Positions 7,743 through 16,346 of a stretch of DNA of 64,000 nt are shown here, one piece after another. The position numbers and the translations under genes were made by a program. The notes beneath the pieces were generated by a model that was given only the letters and a program-made list of their open reading frames with translations, was not told the origin of the DNA and did no database searches. Position 1 is the stretch's first letter. Every line of letters starts with the position of its first letter. The stretch comes from DATJIG01 sp050260515 (GTDB taxonomy: Bacteria > Pseudomonadota > Alphaproteobacteria > SMXQ01), in the NCBI GenBank assembly GCA_050260515.1, contig JBLNCI010000009.1, positions 62,001 to 126,000 of the forward strand, read 5' to 3'.

Positions 7743-9158
7743 TCAGGCCACGCGGAAATTCTTGAACTGCCAGGGATCGGAGGAATCGACTTCCTCCGGG
7801 AAGAGACGGTTGCGACCCTCGAGCGGGGTCCAGTCGGAGTACACGCCGACCACCTCGCCGAGGTAGGGCCGGGCGATATCCATGACGCGTACATGGTCCA
7901 TGTGGTCGGCTTCGACAATGCCGGCGCGGGGATTTTCGATGGCCCAGATCATCCCCGCGAGCACCGCGACGGTGACCTGCAGGCTCGTCGCGTTGTTGTG
8001 CGGCACCAGCTTGCGGGCCGCGTCGATCGAGAGCCGCGAGCCGTACCAGTAGGCGCCCTTGGCGTGGCCCATCAGCAGCACGCCGAGCTCGTCGACCCCG
8101 CGCGCGATCTCGTTGACGATCAGCCGCTTGTTCGATTGCAGCGTCCAGTTGTTGCCGGCGAGCTCGTGCAGCGACAGCACGGCGTCGTCGCACGGGTGAT
8201 AGGCGTAGTGGACGGTCGGCCGGTAGTGGAGCGTGCCGCCCTCGGCCAGGGTGTAGAAGTCGGCGATCGAGATCGCCTCGTTGTGCGTGACGAGGAAGCC
8301 GTGGAACGGACCTTCCATCGGCGTCCAGGTGCGGACGCGCGTGCCCGCGCCGGGGCGCATCAGGTAGATGGCGGCGTCGCAGCCGAACTCGTGGCGGCGG
8401 GCGTCGTCCGGGAAATGGCGCTCGTGGGTCCCCCAGCCGAGCTCGGCGGGCTGCTGGCCCTCGCTGACGAACCCGTCCACCGACCAGGTGTTCACGAACT
8501 CGTCCCGCATCTTCGGCTGTTCGGAGACCTGGGTGTCGCGCTCGGCGATATGGATCACCTTCACGCCGAGATCGCGGGCCAAGAGCGCCCAGCCGATGCG
8601 ATCGCGCGGCATCCGCACCTTGAGCTCGGTGTCCTCGGCGATCTTGAGGAGCGCTTCCTTGACGAAGTGGGAGACCAGGCCCGGATTGGCGCCGTGGGTG
8701 AGCACGGCGGTCGGGCCGCCCGCGTACTTCGGGGCGAGCGCCAGCGCCTGCTCGCGCAGGGCGTAGTTGGAGCGCTGCGACGGCGTGAGGGACGGGTCGG
8801 TGTAGCCGCCGGGCCAGGGCTCGATGCAGGTGTCGAGATAGAAGGCGCCCTTCGTGTGGGCGAACTCGACCAGCGCGATCGACGAGACGTCGACCGACAG
8901 GTTGAGGAGGAAGTCGCCCTCGCGCAGCAGGGGCCCGAGCACGCGGCGGTAGTTGCTCTTGGTCAGCGGACGGACCACGAACTTGACGCCGTACTCGGCC
9001 GCGACCTCGCGACCGCGCTCCTCGGCGGTGACGATGACGATGTTTTCGGCTGGGATGGCGATGTGGCGCAGGATCAGCGGCAGGACCCCCTGGCCGATCG
9101 AGCCGAAGCCGACGATGACCAGCCGGCCGCCGAACTTTACGTGCTTCGTGTATTCCAT
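7743..9158 (-). CDS. hss: homospermidine synthase
   Basis: This 471-residue protein makes sym-homospermidine from putrescine in an NAD-dependent, redox-neutral reaction. The N-end shows a Rossmann fingerprint (LVIVGFGSIGQGVLPLIL). Later segments typical of bacterial Hss include DTCIEPWPGGYTD, LTHGANPGLVSHFVK, FLVTHNEAISIADFYT, HYAYHPCDDAVLSLHEL and GSRLSIDAARKLVPHNNAT. Length and order agree with the Blastochloris-type enzyme. It is the first gene of an operon with the decarboxylase and the GNAT gene. It is preceded by an unusually long leader (9159 to beyond 9371) that may hold an attenuator. Confidence 0.93.
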   Translation of the reverse strand: MEYTKHVKFGGRLVIVGFGSIGQGVLPLILRHIAIPAENIVIVTAEERGREVAAEYGVKFVVRPLTKSNYRRVLGPLLREGDFLLNLSVDVSSIALVEFAHTKGAFYLDTCIEPWPGGYTDPSLTPSQRSNYALREQALALAPKYAGGPTAVLTHGANPGLVSHFVKEALLKIAEDTELKVRMPRDRIGWALLARDLGVKVIHIAERDTQVSEQPKMRDEFVNTWSVDGFVSEGQQPAELGWGTHERHFPDDARRHEFGCDAAIYLMRPGAGTRVRTWTPMEGPFHGFLVTHNEAISIADFYTLAEGGTLHYRPTVHYAYHPCDDAVLSLHELAGNNWTLQSNKRLIVNEIARGVDELGVLLMGHAKGAYWYGSRLSIDAARKLVPHNNATSLQVTVAVLAGMIWAIENPRAGIVEADHMDHVRVMDIARPYLGEVVGVYSDWTPLEGRNRLFPEEVDSSDPWQFKNFRVA

Positions 9159-9270
9159 TTCGACTTCACCCCATCCCTGCTCGGGCGTGACGCCCGCAGC
9201 GGGACCCCTCCGTTACACCTCGCCCGGCCGCCGGTGCGATGCCGGTCGGTTTGCCGGACGTAGCTGGCAA

Positions 9271-9328
9271 TGAAAAAGCGCGATCACGCTCGAGAGCGAC
9301 CAGCGAGGGGCCGGCCATTCGAGCGATC
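9271..9328 (-). promoter_or_regulatory. candidate attenuator hairpin in the hss leader
   Basis: Read on the minus strand, GATCGCTCGA (9328-9319) can pair with TCGAGCG-T-GATC (9293-9282). Alternatively a compact GAGCG/CGCTT hairpin forms directly before GCGCTTTTTC (9281-9272). The two folds exclude each other, and the T-tract follows 110 nt before the hss start. The stop codon of the small upstream ORF overlaps the first arm. Structure only; no experimental support. Confidence 0.35.
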
Positions 9329-9371
9329 ACCGTTCGGTTCGCGGATAGGGCGCAAGAGCGTGCCCGGACAT
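9327..9371 (-). CDS. possible 14-residue leader peptide upstream of hss
   Basis: A 15-codon ORF encodes MSGHALAPYPRTER. It is preceded by a very good Shine-Dalgarno (GGGAGGTGG at 9385-9377, 5 nt from the ATG). It ends at the foot of a possible terminator hairpin in the long 5' leader of homospermidine synthase. Upstream ORFs that sense ornithine control polyamine genes in enterobacteria (speFL). Whether this one is translated or senses anything is inference. Confidence 0.35.
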   Translation of the reverse strand: MSGHALAPYPRTER

Positions 9372-9720
9372 TGTATCCACCTCCCTTAAGGCACCGGCCC
9401 ACTGTCGACCGGCTCTACCGAAAAGGACGCGTACACGTCGTTGCTTGACCCTACTGAGAGGCCTTGGGCACGTGCGATTGGCGTCTGAGACGCGTAAATA
9501 GATCAACTGGCCGCCAGCGCAAGAGAAAATTTGGCTCGCGCGCCGATTTTTTCCGATTCGCCGCCGACGTGGCGGTGAGACCACAACGCCGCGCGAGTCG
9601 CGCGGCGATTCTTTTACCTTTCGTTAGCGTGTGTGGCAGCGACGAGCGTCGACGAGAGCCGAGAGGCTTCGACTCGCTCCCGATCTCGTGATGAGCGGCG
9701 CGCCGACGGCGCGCGCGACG
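9372..9720. other. intergenic region between the hss leader and the molybdenum hydroxylase gene
   Basis: The hss promoter should lie here, but no convincing -35/-10 pair can be named. A 9-bp GC hairpin at 9587-9607 followed by ATTCTTTT reads as an intrinsic terminator on the plus strand, although no plus-strand gene precedes it. No other gene-like signal was seen. Confidence 0.5.
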
Positions 9721-12045
9721 TCACGCGCGGCGCGCGCTCGCCTCGCGGATCGTCCGCCACACGCGCTCGGGCGTCGCCGGCATCTCGAGGTGGCGCACGC
9801 CGAGCGGCGACAGCGCGTCCGCGATGGCGTTGGCGACCGCGGGGAGCGCGCCGACGCACCCGGCCTCGCCTGCGCCCTTCACGCCGAGCGGGTTGGTCGC
9901 GGTCGGCACCGGGTTGCTCTTGATGGCGATGCGGCTCAGGTGCTCGGCATGTGGCATGGCGTAGTCCATGAAGGAGCCGGTGAGGAGCTGGCCGTCGCCG
10001 TCGAACCGGATCTGCTCCATCAGGATCTGGCCGACACCCTGGGCGACGCCGCCGCGGATCTGGCCCTTGAGCAGGAGGGGATTGAGGACGTTGCCGACGT
10101 CGTCGACCACCGAATAGCGGACGATCTCGATCGTGCCGGTGTCGCGATCTATCTCGACCTCGCAGATATGGCAGCCGTTCGGGAAGTTTTCCTCGTTGTT
10201 CTGGAACACGGCCGCGGCGAGGAGCCCCGGCTCGTCGCCCGCCGGCAGGTTACGCGGGTCGAGGGAGGCCTTGGCGACTTCCTGGAGGGTGAGGCGGCGG
10301 TTGGTCCGGGGCGTCGCGAAGGCGCCGTTCTCGAACGTCACCTCGTCGGGAGCGACCTCGAGCATCCTGGCGGCGATCCGCCGCCCCTTGGCGACGATCT
10401 TGTCGGCGGCCGAGAGCAGCGCCGCGCCGCCGATCGTTGCGGTGCGCGACCCTCCGGTGCCCTCGCCGAAGAACACCTTGTCGGTGTCGCCCTGGACGTA
10501 GGTGACGTCCTTGGGGTCGAGGCCGAAGCGGTCGCACACGAGCTGCTTGAACACCGTTTCATGGCCCTGGCCCTGGTTCACGGCGCCGGACAGGATGGTG
10601 ACGGTGCCGCCGCGGTCGAACCGGATCTCGGCGCCCTCATAGCCGGGCGACGCGGCTTTCTCGATGCTGTTGGAGACGCCGATGCCGCGCAGCTTGCCGC
10701 GTACGGCCGCCTCGGCGCGGCGCCGCTCGAATCCCGCGTAGTCGGCCATGGCCAGCGCGAGGTCCATGTTTTTCTCGAACTCGCCGCAGTCGTAGGTGAA
10801 CGTCAGCGCCGTCTTGTAGGGCATCGCCGACGGCGGGATCACGTTGCGGCGGCGTATCTCCGCCGGGTCGATCCCGAGCTGGTCGGCTGCAAGGTCGATC
10901 AGCCGCTCGATGACATAGGCCGCCTCCGGGCGGCCGTTGCCGCGGTAGGGGCGCATCGGGTGCGTGTGGGTGAACACCGCCGTGACGTCGACGTGGATCG
11001 CGGGCGTGGTGTACACGCCCGCCAGCGTGCCGATGTTCACCACCGGCGAGCTCTCGGCGCCGGTCTGGAAGTAGGCCCCGACCGCCGCGAGCGTCTTGAC
11101 CCTGAGACCGAGAAACCGGCCGTCGCGGTCGAGGGCAAGCTCCGCGTCGGTGACGTTGTCCCGGCCCTGGGCGTCGCTGAGGAAGGCGTCGGAGCGGGTG
11201 CTGACCCACTTCACCGGGCGGCCGACGATCTTGGAGCCGAGCAGCGTCAGTGCCACCTCGTTGTAGACCGCCGACTTCATCCCGAAGCTGCCGCCGATGT
11301 CGCCGCACACGACCCTGAGCCGACTCTCCGGCACGCCTAAAGTCTTCGCGAGCTGCGCCCGGAACGAGTGGGTCCGCTGGAGCGTCGTGTAGGTGGTGTA
11401 GTGGTCGGCGGCGCCGTCGTATACGCCGATAGAGCCGCGGGGCTCCATCGTCGCCGCCGTCACCCGACTGATGACGAACCGCTGGCGCACGACGTGGGGC
11501 GCCGCCGCCATCGCCGCGTCGGTCGCCGCCTTGTCCCCGGCCGAATGGGTGAAGCAGACATTATTGTCGCAGCCGTCCCACACGGTGGGCGCGCCCGGTC
11601 GCGTCGCCTCGGCGGTGGCGACGACCGCGGGCAGCGGCTCGTAGTCGACCTCGATCAGCTCCGCAGCGTCCATTGCGTGGTGGACCGTGTCGGCGATGAC
11701 GAAGGCGACGTGGTCGCCGACCCAGCGGACGCGGTCGCTCACCAGCGCGGGGTAGGGCGGCCGGAACATGCCCGGGCGCTGGCGACGCGCCTCGCCGGGC
11801 ACCGGCAGGTCGCCGAAGCCCGATGCCTGCCAGTCGGCGCCGGTAAGCACGGCGAGCACGCCCGGCGCGACCTTCGCCTTCGCGGTGTCGATCGCGCGGA
11901 TGCGCGCGTGGGCGTGGGGCGAGCGCAGGACCCAGCCGTGCACCATATTGGGGAGCGCGATGTCGTCGATGTAGCGGCCCCCGCCGCGCAGAAGCCTCAG
12001 GTCCTCGAACCGGGCAACCGGCTGCCCCAATGCGTACTCGCCCAC
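9721..12045 (-). CDS. xanthine dehydrogenase/CO dehydrogenase-type molybdopterin-binding large subunit, orphan
   Basis: This 774-residue protein starts with GTG after GAGGAGG. It shows the layout of the large (molybdenum) subunit: the N-terminal a/b hammerhead (GRYIDDIALPNMVHGWVLRSPHAHARI), Mo-pterin loops (GDIGGSFGMKSAVYNEV; a form-II-like PYRGNGRPEAAYVIERLID; SGAVNQGQGHETVFKQ; EGTGGSRTATIGG), and the C-terminal GVKGAGEAGCVGALPAVANA with the conserved active-site glutamate. The loop is not the CO-dehydrogenase form I type, so the substrate is probably an aromatic heterocycle, aldehyde or other carbon hydroxylated with water. The partner FAD and 2Fe-2S subunits are absent from both sides, which is unusual. 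Confidence 0.88.
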   Translation of the reverse strand: MGEYALGQPVARFEDLRLLRGGGRYIDDIALPNMVHGWVLRSPHAHARIRAIDTAKAKVAPGVLAVLTGADWQASGFGDLPVPGEARRQRPGMFRPPYPALVSDRVRWVGDHVAFVIADTVHHAMDAAELIEVDYEPLPAVVATAEATRPGAPTVWDGCDNNVCFTHSAGDKAATDAAMAAAPHVVRQRFVISRVTAATMEPRGSIGVYDGAADHYTTYTTLQRTHSFRAQLAKTLGVPESRLRVVCGDIGGSFGMKSAVYNEVALTLLGSKIVGRPVKWVSTRSDAFLSDAQGRDNVTDAELALDRDGRFLGLRVKTLAAVGAYFQTGAESSPVVNIGTLAGVYTTPAIHVDVTAVFTHTHPMRPYRGNGRPEAAYVIERLIDLAADQLGIDPAEIRRRNVIPPSAMPYKTALTFTYDCGEFEKNMDLALAMADYAGFERRRAEAAVRGKLRGIGVSNSIEKAASPGYEGAEIRFDRGGTVTILSGAVNQGQGHETVFKQLVCDRFGLDPKDVTYVQGDTDKVFFGEGTGGSRTATIGGAALLSAADKIVAKGRRIAARMLEVAPDEVTFENGAFATPRTNRRLTLQEVAKASLDPRNLPAGDEPGLLAAAVFQNNEENFPNGCHICEVEIDRDTGTIEIVRYSVVDDVGNVLNPLLLKGQIRGGVAQGVGQILMEQIRFDGDGQLLTGSFMDYAMPHAEHLSRIAIKSNPVPTATNPLGVKGAGEAGCVGALPAVANAIADALSPLGVRHLEMPATPERVWRTIREASARRA

Positions 12046-12116
12046 CGCCGCCTCCTCAGGTCGTCAGTGGGCGAGTTTAGCCAAGCGCCGCGTCGTCGCG
12101 CGAGGCGGAATGCGGG

Positions 12117-12542
12117 TCAGTCGTGCCCGGCGGAGACGTCGGCGATCTCGATGCCGTTGCCGTCGGGGTCGTGGAAGTAGATGTGGCGGCCAGGAAAGCT
12201 GCGGTGGCCGGTGGGACCGACGCCAGGGGTCAGCAGCTCGATCCCGCGTTTGGTGACGACGTCGACGGCGCGATCGAACTCCTCCGGCGAGACGATGAAC
12301 GCGTGGTGGAACTTGGTGCCCCGCGGCGGATTCGGGTTCACGTGGCTGTCCATCTTCGCGAGCACGAAATGCGAGTTGCCGGTGCGCATGAAGGCGAAGT
12401 GATTGCTCACCCGCTCGATCTCGCAGCCGAGCAGCTCCGAGTAGTACTCGGCCGCCTTCCTGTGATCCCGCACCGAGATCGTGAAGTGCAGAATGCCGTC
12501 GGTGCGGATCGCCGGCTTCGGCGCGGTCGTGACGCTGTCCAT
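12117..12542 (-). CDS. VOC-superfamily protein (glyoxalase/extradiol dioxygenase fold)
   Basis: This is a 141-residue, single-unit vicinal oxygen chelate protein: ILHFTISVRDHRKAAEYYSELLGCE at the start (metal His of the first bab repeat), FHHAFIVS in the middle, and IYFHDPDGNGIEIAD at the end with the metal Glu. VOC proteins of this size include lyases, epimerases and ring-cleavage enzymes acting as dimers. The start at 12542 is 20 nt downstream of the TctC gene stop, so the two are cotranscribed and probably concern the same compound. Confidence 0.82.
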   Translation of the reverse strand: MDSVTTAPKPAIRTDGILHFTISVRDHRKAAEYYSELLGCEIERVSNHFAFMRTGNSHFVLAKMDSHVNPNPPRGTKFHHAFIVSPEEFDRAVDVVTKRGIELLTPGVGPTGHRSFPGRHIYFHDPDGNGIEIADVSAGHD

Positions 12543-12562
12543 GTATCCTCCCGGATTGCTCG

Positions 12563-13642
12563 TTAGCGGTCGGCGGCCTTCGGCTCGGACTTCGCCTGTC
12601 CGGCCTCGCCCTTGTATTTGATGGCGTCGTTGAGCTTGGCGATGACGGCGGGTGGCGCGGCCGCCACCTTGGCGATCATTGCCTGGATCTCCTCGCCGTC
12701 GACGGCAAGGATTTCCGTGCGGCTTTTCTCCGCCTCGGCGCGGAACTGCTCGTCCATCACGGTCGCGTGGAACGCGGCGCGCAGCGCCTGCAGACGGTCG
12801 GCGGGAACGCCAGGACCGACGGCATAGGGCCGGCCCATGACCTTCTGGGTCAGCATCAGGTCCCACAGGGTCCGCGCCTCGTCCACCGTCATGCCCGGCA
12901 CGATGTACTCGGGCTTGAGGAAGTCGGTGATCAGCGGGATGTCGGGCATCGAGGGATGCCTCGTCAGCGAGAGCTGCGCCAGCACGGTGAACTTGTCGCG
13001 CCAGTCGGGCGTGCGCTGCGCCATCGAGGTGAAGGAATCCGACTGGCCCTGCACCTCGCCGCGCTGGGTGGCGAGGTCGATCGCGCCGGCCCCTGGATAG
13101 CCGCGGACGATCTTGAACTTCGTGCCGATGGTGTTGTTGGCGAGCGTCGGATAGACCTCGGAGTCGGTGCCGGGCGCGGTGACGCCGAGGATCACCGGCG
13201 TCGCGCGCGCATCGTCGATGGTCTTCACCGGGACGGTGTGCCAGACCTCCAGCACGCCGACCTCGTTGTTGAGACTGCCGAGCCAGTTGATCTTGCGGGC
13301 CTCGAACTGCGGGCCCGGCTGGCCGAGGATCTGCACGAACGGCGGCGTGCGGTTCGGCGCCAGGATCACGGTCCCGTCCTGGGGCGCCACGTTGTAGACG
13401 TAGTTGGTCGCCTTGATCGACCCGGCCCCCGGCATGTTCTGGACGACGATGCCGGGATTTCCGGGAACGAAGCGCGTGATGTGACGCGACAGGAGCCGTG
13501 CGTACACGTCGTAGCCGCCGCCCGGATCGGAGCCGACGATCATCTGGATGGTCTTGCCCTTGTAGAAATCGGCGACGGGCTGCGCGACGACGCTGGTGGC
13601 AAGCGGAACGAGCAGCGCGCAGGCGATGACGACTGCTCGCAT
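12563..13642 (-). CDS. TctC/Bug-family substrate-binding protein
   Basis: This 359-residue protein has a signal peptide ending SVVAQPVA. The mature region starts DFYKGKTIQMIVGSDPGGGYDVYARLLSRHI and continues IVVQNMPGAGSIKATNYVYNVAPQDGT, the ligand loops of the family. It ends in a charged tail (KSEPKAADR) not seen in its relatives here. The ATG at 13642 overlaps the stop codon of a truncated relative just upstream (TGATG); an adjacent GTG at 13645 is an alternative start. The VOC gene follows closely, so the pair forms a small uptake/enzyme operon. Confidence 0.87.
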   Translation of the reverse strand: MRAVVIACALLVPLATSVVAQPVADFYKGKTIQMIVGSDPGGGYDVYARLLSRHITRFVPGNPGIVVQNMPGAGSIKATNYVYNVAPQDGTVILAPNRTPPFVQILGQPGPQFEARKINWLGSLNNEVGVLEVWHTVPVKTIDDARATPVILGVTAPGTDSEVYPTLANNTIGTKFKIVRGYPGAGAIDLATQRGEVQGQSDSFTSMAQRTPDWRDKFTVLAQLSLTRHPSMPDIPLITDFLKPEYIVPGMTVDEARTLWDLMLTQKVMGRPYAVGPGVPADRLQALRAAFHATVMDEQFRAEAEKSRTEILAVDGEEIQAMIAKVAAAPPAVIAKLNDAIKYKGEAGQAKSEPKAADR

Positions 13643-13770
13643 CACGACACCAGCACCGTGATCGTCTTGCCGCGATAGAAGTCGTCCGCGCCGGCGACCC
13701 GGGAGGACGCAGGCAACGCCGACGAAACCGCGAGCGATACCGCGACGATGGTCACCGATCTCGCCGCCAC
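13642..13770 (-). pseudogene. truncated N-terminal relic of a TctC-type binding protein
   Basis: On the minus strand a GTG at 13770 after GGGAGA opens a 42-codon frame: MAARSVTIVAVSLAVSS, then a cleavage-like region (RVAGA), then DDFYRGKTITVLVS and TGA. This is exactly the signal peptide plus the first strand of the TctC family, which normally runs on for 300 more residues. The stop overlaps the ATG of the intact TctC gene. It most likely marks recombination or deletion between tandem copies; function as a leader peptide is an alternative. Confidence 0.7.
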
Positions 13771-13918
13771 GATGCTCTCCCTGGGCCTCTCCTCAGAGAA
13801 GCGCTTATTGCTTGTTTGTTGAGGCCATTATCCCGTGGCCGCGGGACGCGGACAACTGCCTCTTGAAAGGGCACAGCGGGGGGCGGATCATCCAATCTAT
13901 AGGGAAAGGGAGGCGACC

Positions 13919-14440
13919 ATGGGCTACGCCTTGAACGATTTCTGCAGCGATCTCCACCGCATCATCAAGGCGCAAGGCCAGAAGGGCCTTCCTGAAGTCG
14001 CGGAGAAGCTCAAGGGTCTCCTCACGAATCCCGATTTCGTGAACGCGACGTTCACCGACGACATGCCGCCGGGCAAGCGCGTGCTGTGGCACGACGAGGA
14101 CACCGACGCCTACGTCCTTGCCCATGTGCAGCAGGCCGGCAAGGGCGGCAACCCGCACAGCCACGGCGCATCGTGGGCAATCTACGGCAACGCGCGCGGC
14201 TACACCGATATGACGGAGTGGCGCCGCGTCAACGCCGACAGCGAGGACTCGGTCGTGCTGGAGAAGGCGGACGCCTATCGCATCGGACCCGGGCAGACCC
14301 GCGCCTACGGCTCGGGGATGATCCATTCGACGGCGCATCCCGAGAAGGCGTGGGTGATCCGGATCACCGGCTGCGACCTCGACAAGATCCAGCGCTACGC
14401 GTTCCGTCCGCGCAAGGACAAGATCCTCGAGAAGGCCTGA
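13919..14440 (+). CDS. cupin-like protein, DUF4863 type
   Basis: This 173-residue protein has its start at 13919 after GGGAGG. It has the fold signature of a small cupin: VLWHDEDTDAYVLAHV, then GGNPHSHGASWAIYGNARGYTDMTEWRR with possible metal histidines (PHSHG), and GPGQTRAYGSGMIHSTAHPEKAWVIRITG with another His. It resembles DUF4863 proteins, which often sit in aromatic-acid catabolic clusters; the reaction is unknown. It diverges from the TctC relic and converges on the IclR regulator with only 6 nt between the stop codons. Confidence 0.72.
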   Translation: MGYALNDFCSDLHRIIKAQGQKGLPEVAEKLKGLLTNPDFVNATFTDDMPPGKRVLWHDEDTDAYVLAHVQQAGKGGNPHSHGASWAIYGNARGYTDMTEWRRVNADSEDSVVLEKADAYRIGPGQTRAYGSGMIHSTAHPEKAWVIRITGCDLDKIQRYAFRPRKDKILEKA

Positions 14441-14446
14441 GCGGTC

Positions 14447-15289
14447 TCACCCCGCGGGCTTCGCCGGAGTGGCGCCGAGCTTCTGCGAAAGCTCGCCGGC
14501 AACGGCGCGCAGCTTCGAGGCGGGGTCACCCCGCACCGCCGCGTCGAAGGTCCCCTTTACGCCGATCAGCGAGATCGCAAGCTGCAGGTGTCCGTCGCGG
14601 TCGAAGACCGGCGCCGAGAGACTTGCGTACGTCGGGTTCTGCGTCCCGAGGCTTCGGGCGACTCCGGCGCGGCGCACCTCATCCTTCATTTCGGCGATCT
14701 CGGCGGGGCCGATCTTCACCGCGCCCTCGACGGCTGCGGTGCGCTCGGCGAGCTCGCGCGCGAGCGCAGGCTGCGTCTGGGACTCCGGAAGGTAGGCGAG
14801 GAACACCTTTCCCGCCGCGGTCTGCAGCATCGATAGCGTGATTCCCTCGCGGATGCGGATCGGGGCCGCGAGATTGCCGTGCTCGCAGCGGATCGCCGTG
14901 GGCCCGTGCGAGCCCCAGACGTTCAACACGGAGACGAGCCCGGTGGCGTTGGTGAGCTCCGGCATCGCGGCGATCGCCTGGCGCACGGGATCGAGGCGAC
15001 CGATCGCCTTCAGCCCGAGACTCAGGATCTGCGGCCCGAGGTCGTACAGCCCCGAAGGCTCGTTCTGTTCCAGGAGTCCGCTGTCGCACAGTCCGCGCAG
15101 ATACCGATAGGTGCGGCTCGGCGACATCTTCGCTGCCTGCGCGATGCTGGTGAGCGATGCCGGCCCGTTGAACTGGGCGACGACGTTGAGCAGGTTCGCC
15201 CCGATCAGGATGGTGCTGTTGCCGCGGGTGAGGCTCTTCGCCGACGGTCGCTTCGTCATGGCCTTGCCTGTCCGGCTCTGTGCGTCCAT
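14447..15289 (-). CDS. IclR-family transcriptional regulator
   Basis: This 280-residue protein has an N-terminal winged helix-turn-helix (about residues 25-90: ILIGANLLNVVAQFNGPASLTSIAQAAKMSPSRTYRYLRGL) and a C-terminal effector domain (about 105-270) with the SMLQTAAGKVFLAYLP segment and SLSAPVFDRDGHLQLAISLIG near the end. IclR proteins respond to aromatic or small organic acids in catabolic clusters. It is the last gene of the leftward operon that starts at 22494, 3 nt after a TctC gene, so it is probably expressed with the genes it controls. It is the obvious candidate to bind the TTCG-N5-CGAA palindromes at 22584, 39944 and 58498. Confidence 0.9.
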   Translation of the reverse strand: MDAQSRTGKAMTKRPSAKSLTRGNSTILIGANLLNVVAQFNGPASLTSIAQAAKMSPSRTYRYLRGLCDSGLLEQNEPSGLYDLGPQILSLGLKAIGRLDPVRQAIAAMPELTNATGLVSVLNVWGSHGPTAIRCEHGNLAAPIRIREGITLSMLQTAAGKVFLAYLPESQTQPALARELAERTAAVEGAVKIGPAEIAEMKDEVRRAGVARSLGTQNPTYASLSAPVFDRDGHLQLAISLIGVKGTFDAAVRGDPASKLRAVAGELSQKLGATPAKPAG

Positions 15290-15292
15290 GCG

Positions 15293-16324
15293 TCAGCGCT
15301 CCTCGCGGGTCATCCAGCGCTCGGCGATGGCGACCAGCTCGGGCGGCGTCTCGATCGTGCGCCGCACCAGCGCTTCGAGCTCGGCGCCGCTGATCGGGCT
15401 GACGTCGACCTTCGCCACCTTCGCATCTCCGAGGAACTCGAGGTCTGTCATCGTTTCGGCGAACGCCGCGCGCAGTGCCGCGACCCGGTCCTTCGGCACG
15501 TTGGGTGGGAACATGAAAGGCTTCGCCATGTCGACGTCGGCGGAGATGAATTCCATCGCGCGCCTCTCGTTGCCGTCGCGACCTAGATCGACCGACAGCG
15601 GGACATCGGGGAGATCCGCCTCCTTGCGCATGCCGTACTGCGCGAGGACGTTGATCTTTTTGTCGGCGATCCACTCGGCGCGGTACTTCTTGAGGTCCGA
15701 CCACGAATAGCTGCCGCGCCCGTCGACTTCGCCGCGCTCCATCGCGAGATCGACCACCTGCCCGCCGGCGTAGCCCAGCACCAGCTTGAACTTCGTTCCG
15801 GCGACGTGGTTGAGGATGACGGGGTAGGTCGTCATGGTGCCGCCCGCGCCGATCGACCCCATCACGACCTCGCGCCGCTTCGCGTCCTCGAGCGTCTTGA
15901 CCCCGCTCTTCGCCCACACCACGACGAGGTTGTTGGTGCGCACCATGCTGCCGATCCAGTTGAACTCGACCGACTTGTAGCGGGTGTTCTCCATCTTGGT
16001 CGCTTCGTAGTAGGGCATGCTCTTGTTGAACAGGCCGAATACCGAGCCGTCCTTGGGTGCGACGGAGTAGAGATAGTTCGCGGACTTGATTCCCGATGCG
16101 CCGGGCATGTTCTGCACCGTCACTACGGGATTCCCGGGGATGTGCTTGCCGATGTGGCGCGCGAGCAGGCGCCCCGCCTGGTTGTACTCGCCGCTCGCAT
16201 CGGAGCCGATAACCAGCGTGATTCCCTTCTCGCGGTAGAAGTCGGCGACCGGCTGCGCGGCGGCGCCGTCGGTGGCGGCGACCACGCCCAACGCGGCGAC
16301 GATCAAAGGCAAGCGGATCCGCAT
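15293..16324 (-). CDS. TctC/Bug-family substrate-binding protein with altered glycine loop
   Basis: This 343-residue protein has a signal peptide ending ATDGAAA. The mature start is DFYREKGITLVIGSDASGEYNQAGRLLARHIG. The usual glycine-rich loop (GGGYD) is replaced by SGEYN, so the ligand carboxylate contact may differ from its relatives. VTVQNMPGASGIKSANYLYSVAPKDG is normal. It lies between a UbiD-type decarboxylase (22 nt upstream) and the IclR regulator (3 nt downstream) in the same operon. Confidence 0.87.
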   Translation of the reverse strand: MRIRLPLIVAALGVVAATDGAAAQPVADFYREKGITLVIGSDASGEYNQAGRLLARHIGKHIPGNPVVTVQNMPGASGIKSANYLYSVAPKDGSVFGLFNKSMPYYEATKMENTRYKSVEFNWIGSMVRTNNLVVVWAKSGVKTLEDAKRREVVMGSIGAGGTMTTYPVILNHVAGTKFKLVLGYAGGQVVDLAMERGEVDGRGSYSWSDLKKYRAEWIADKKINVLAQYGMRKEADLPDVPLSVDLGRDGNERRAMEFISADVDMAKPFMFPPNVPKDRVAALRAAFAETMTDLEFLGDAKVAKVDVSPISGAELEALVRRTIETPPELVAIAERWMTREER

Positions 16325-16346
16325 GGCAGTCCTCCGATGAAGCCGG

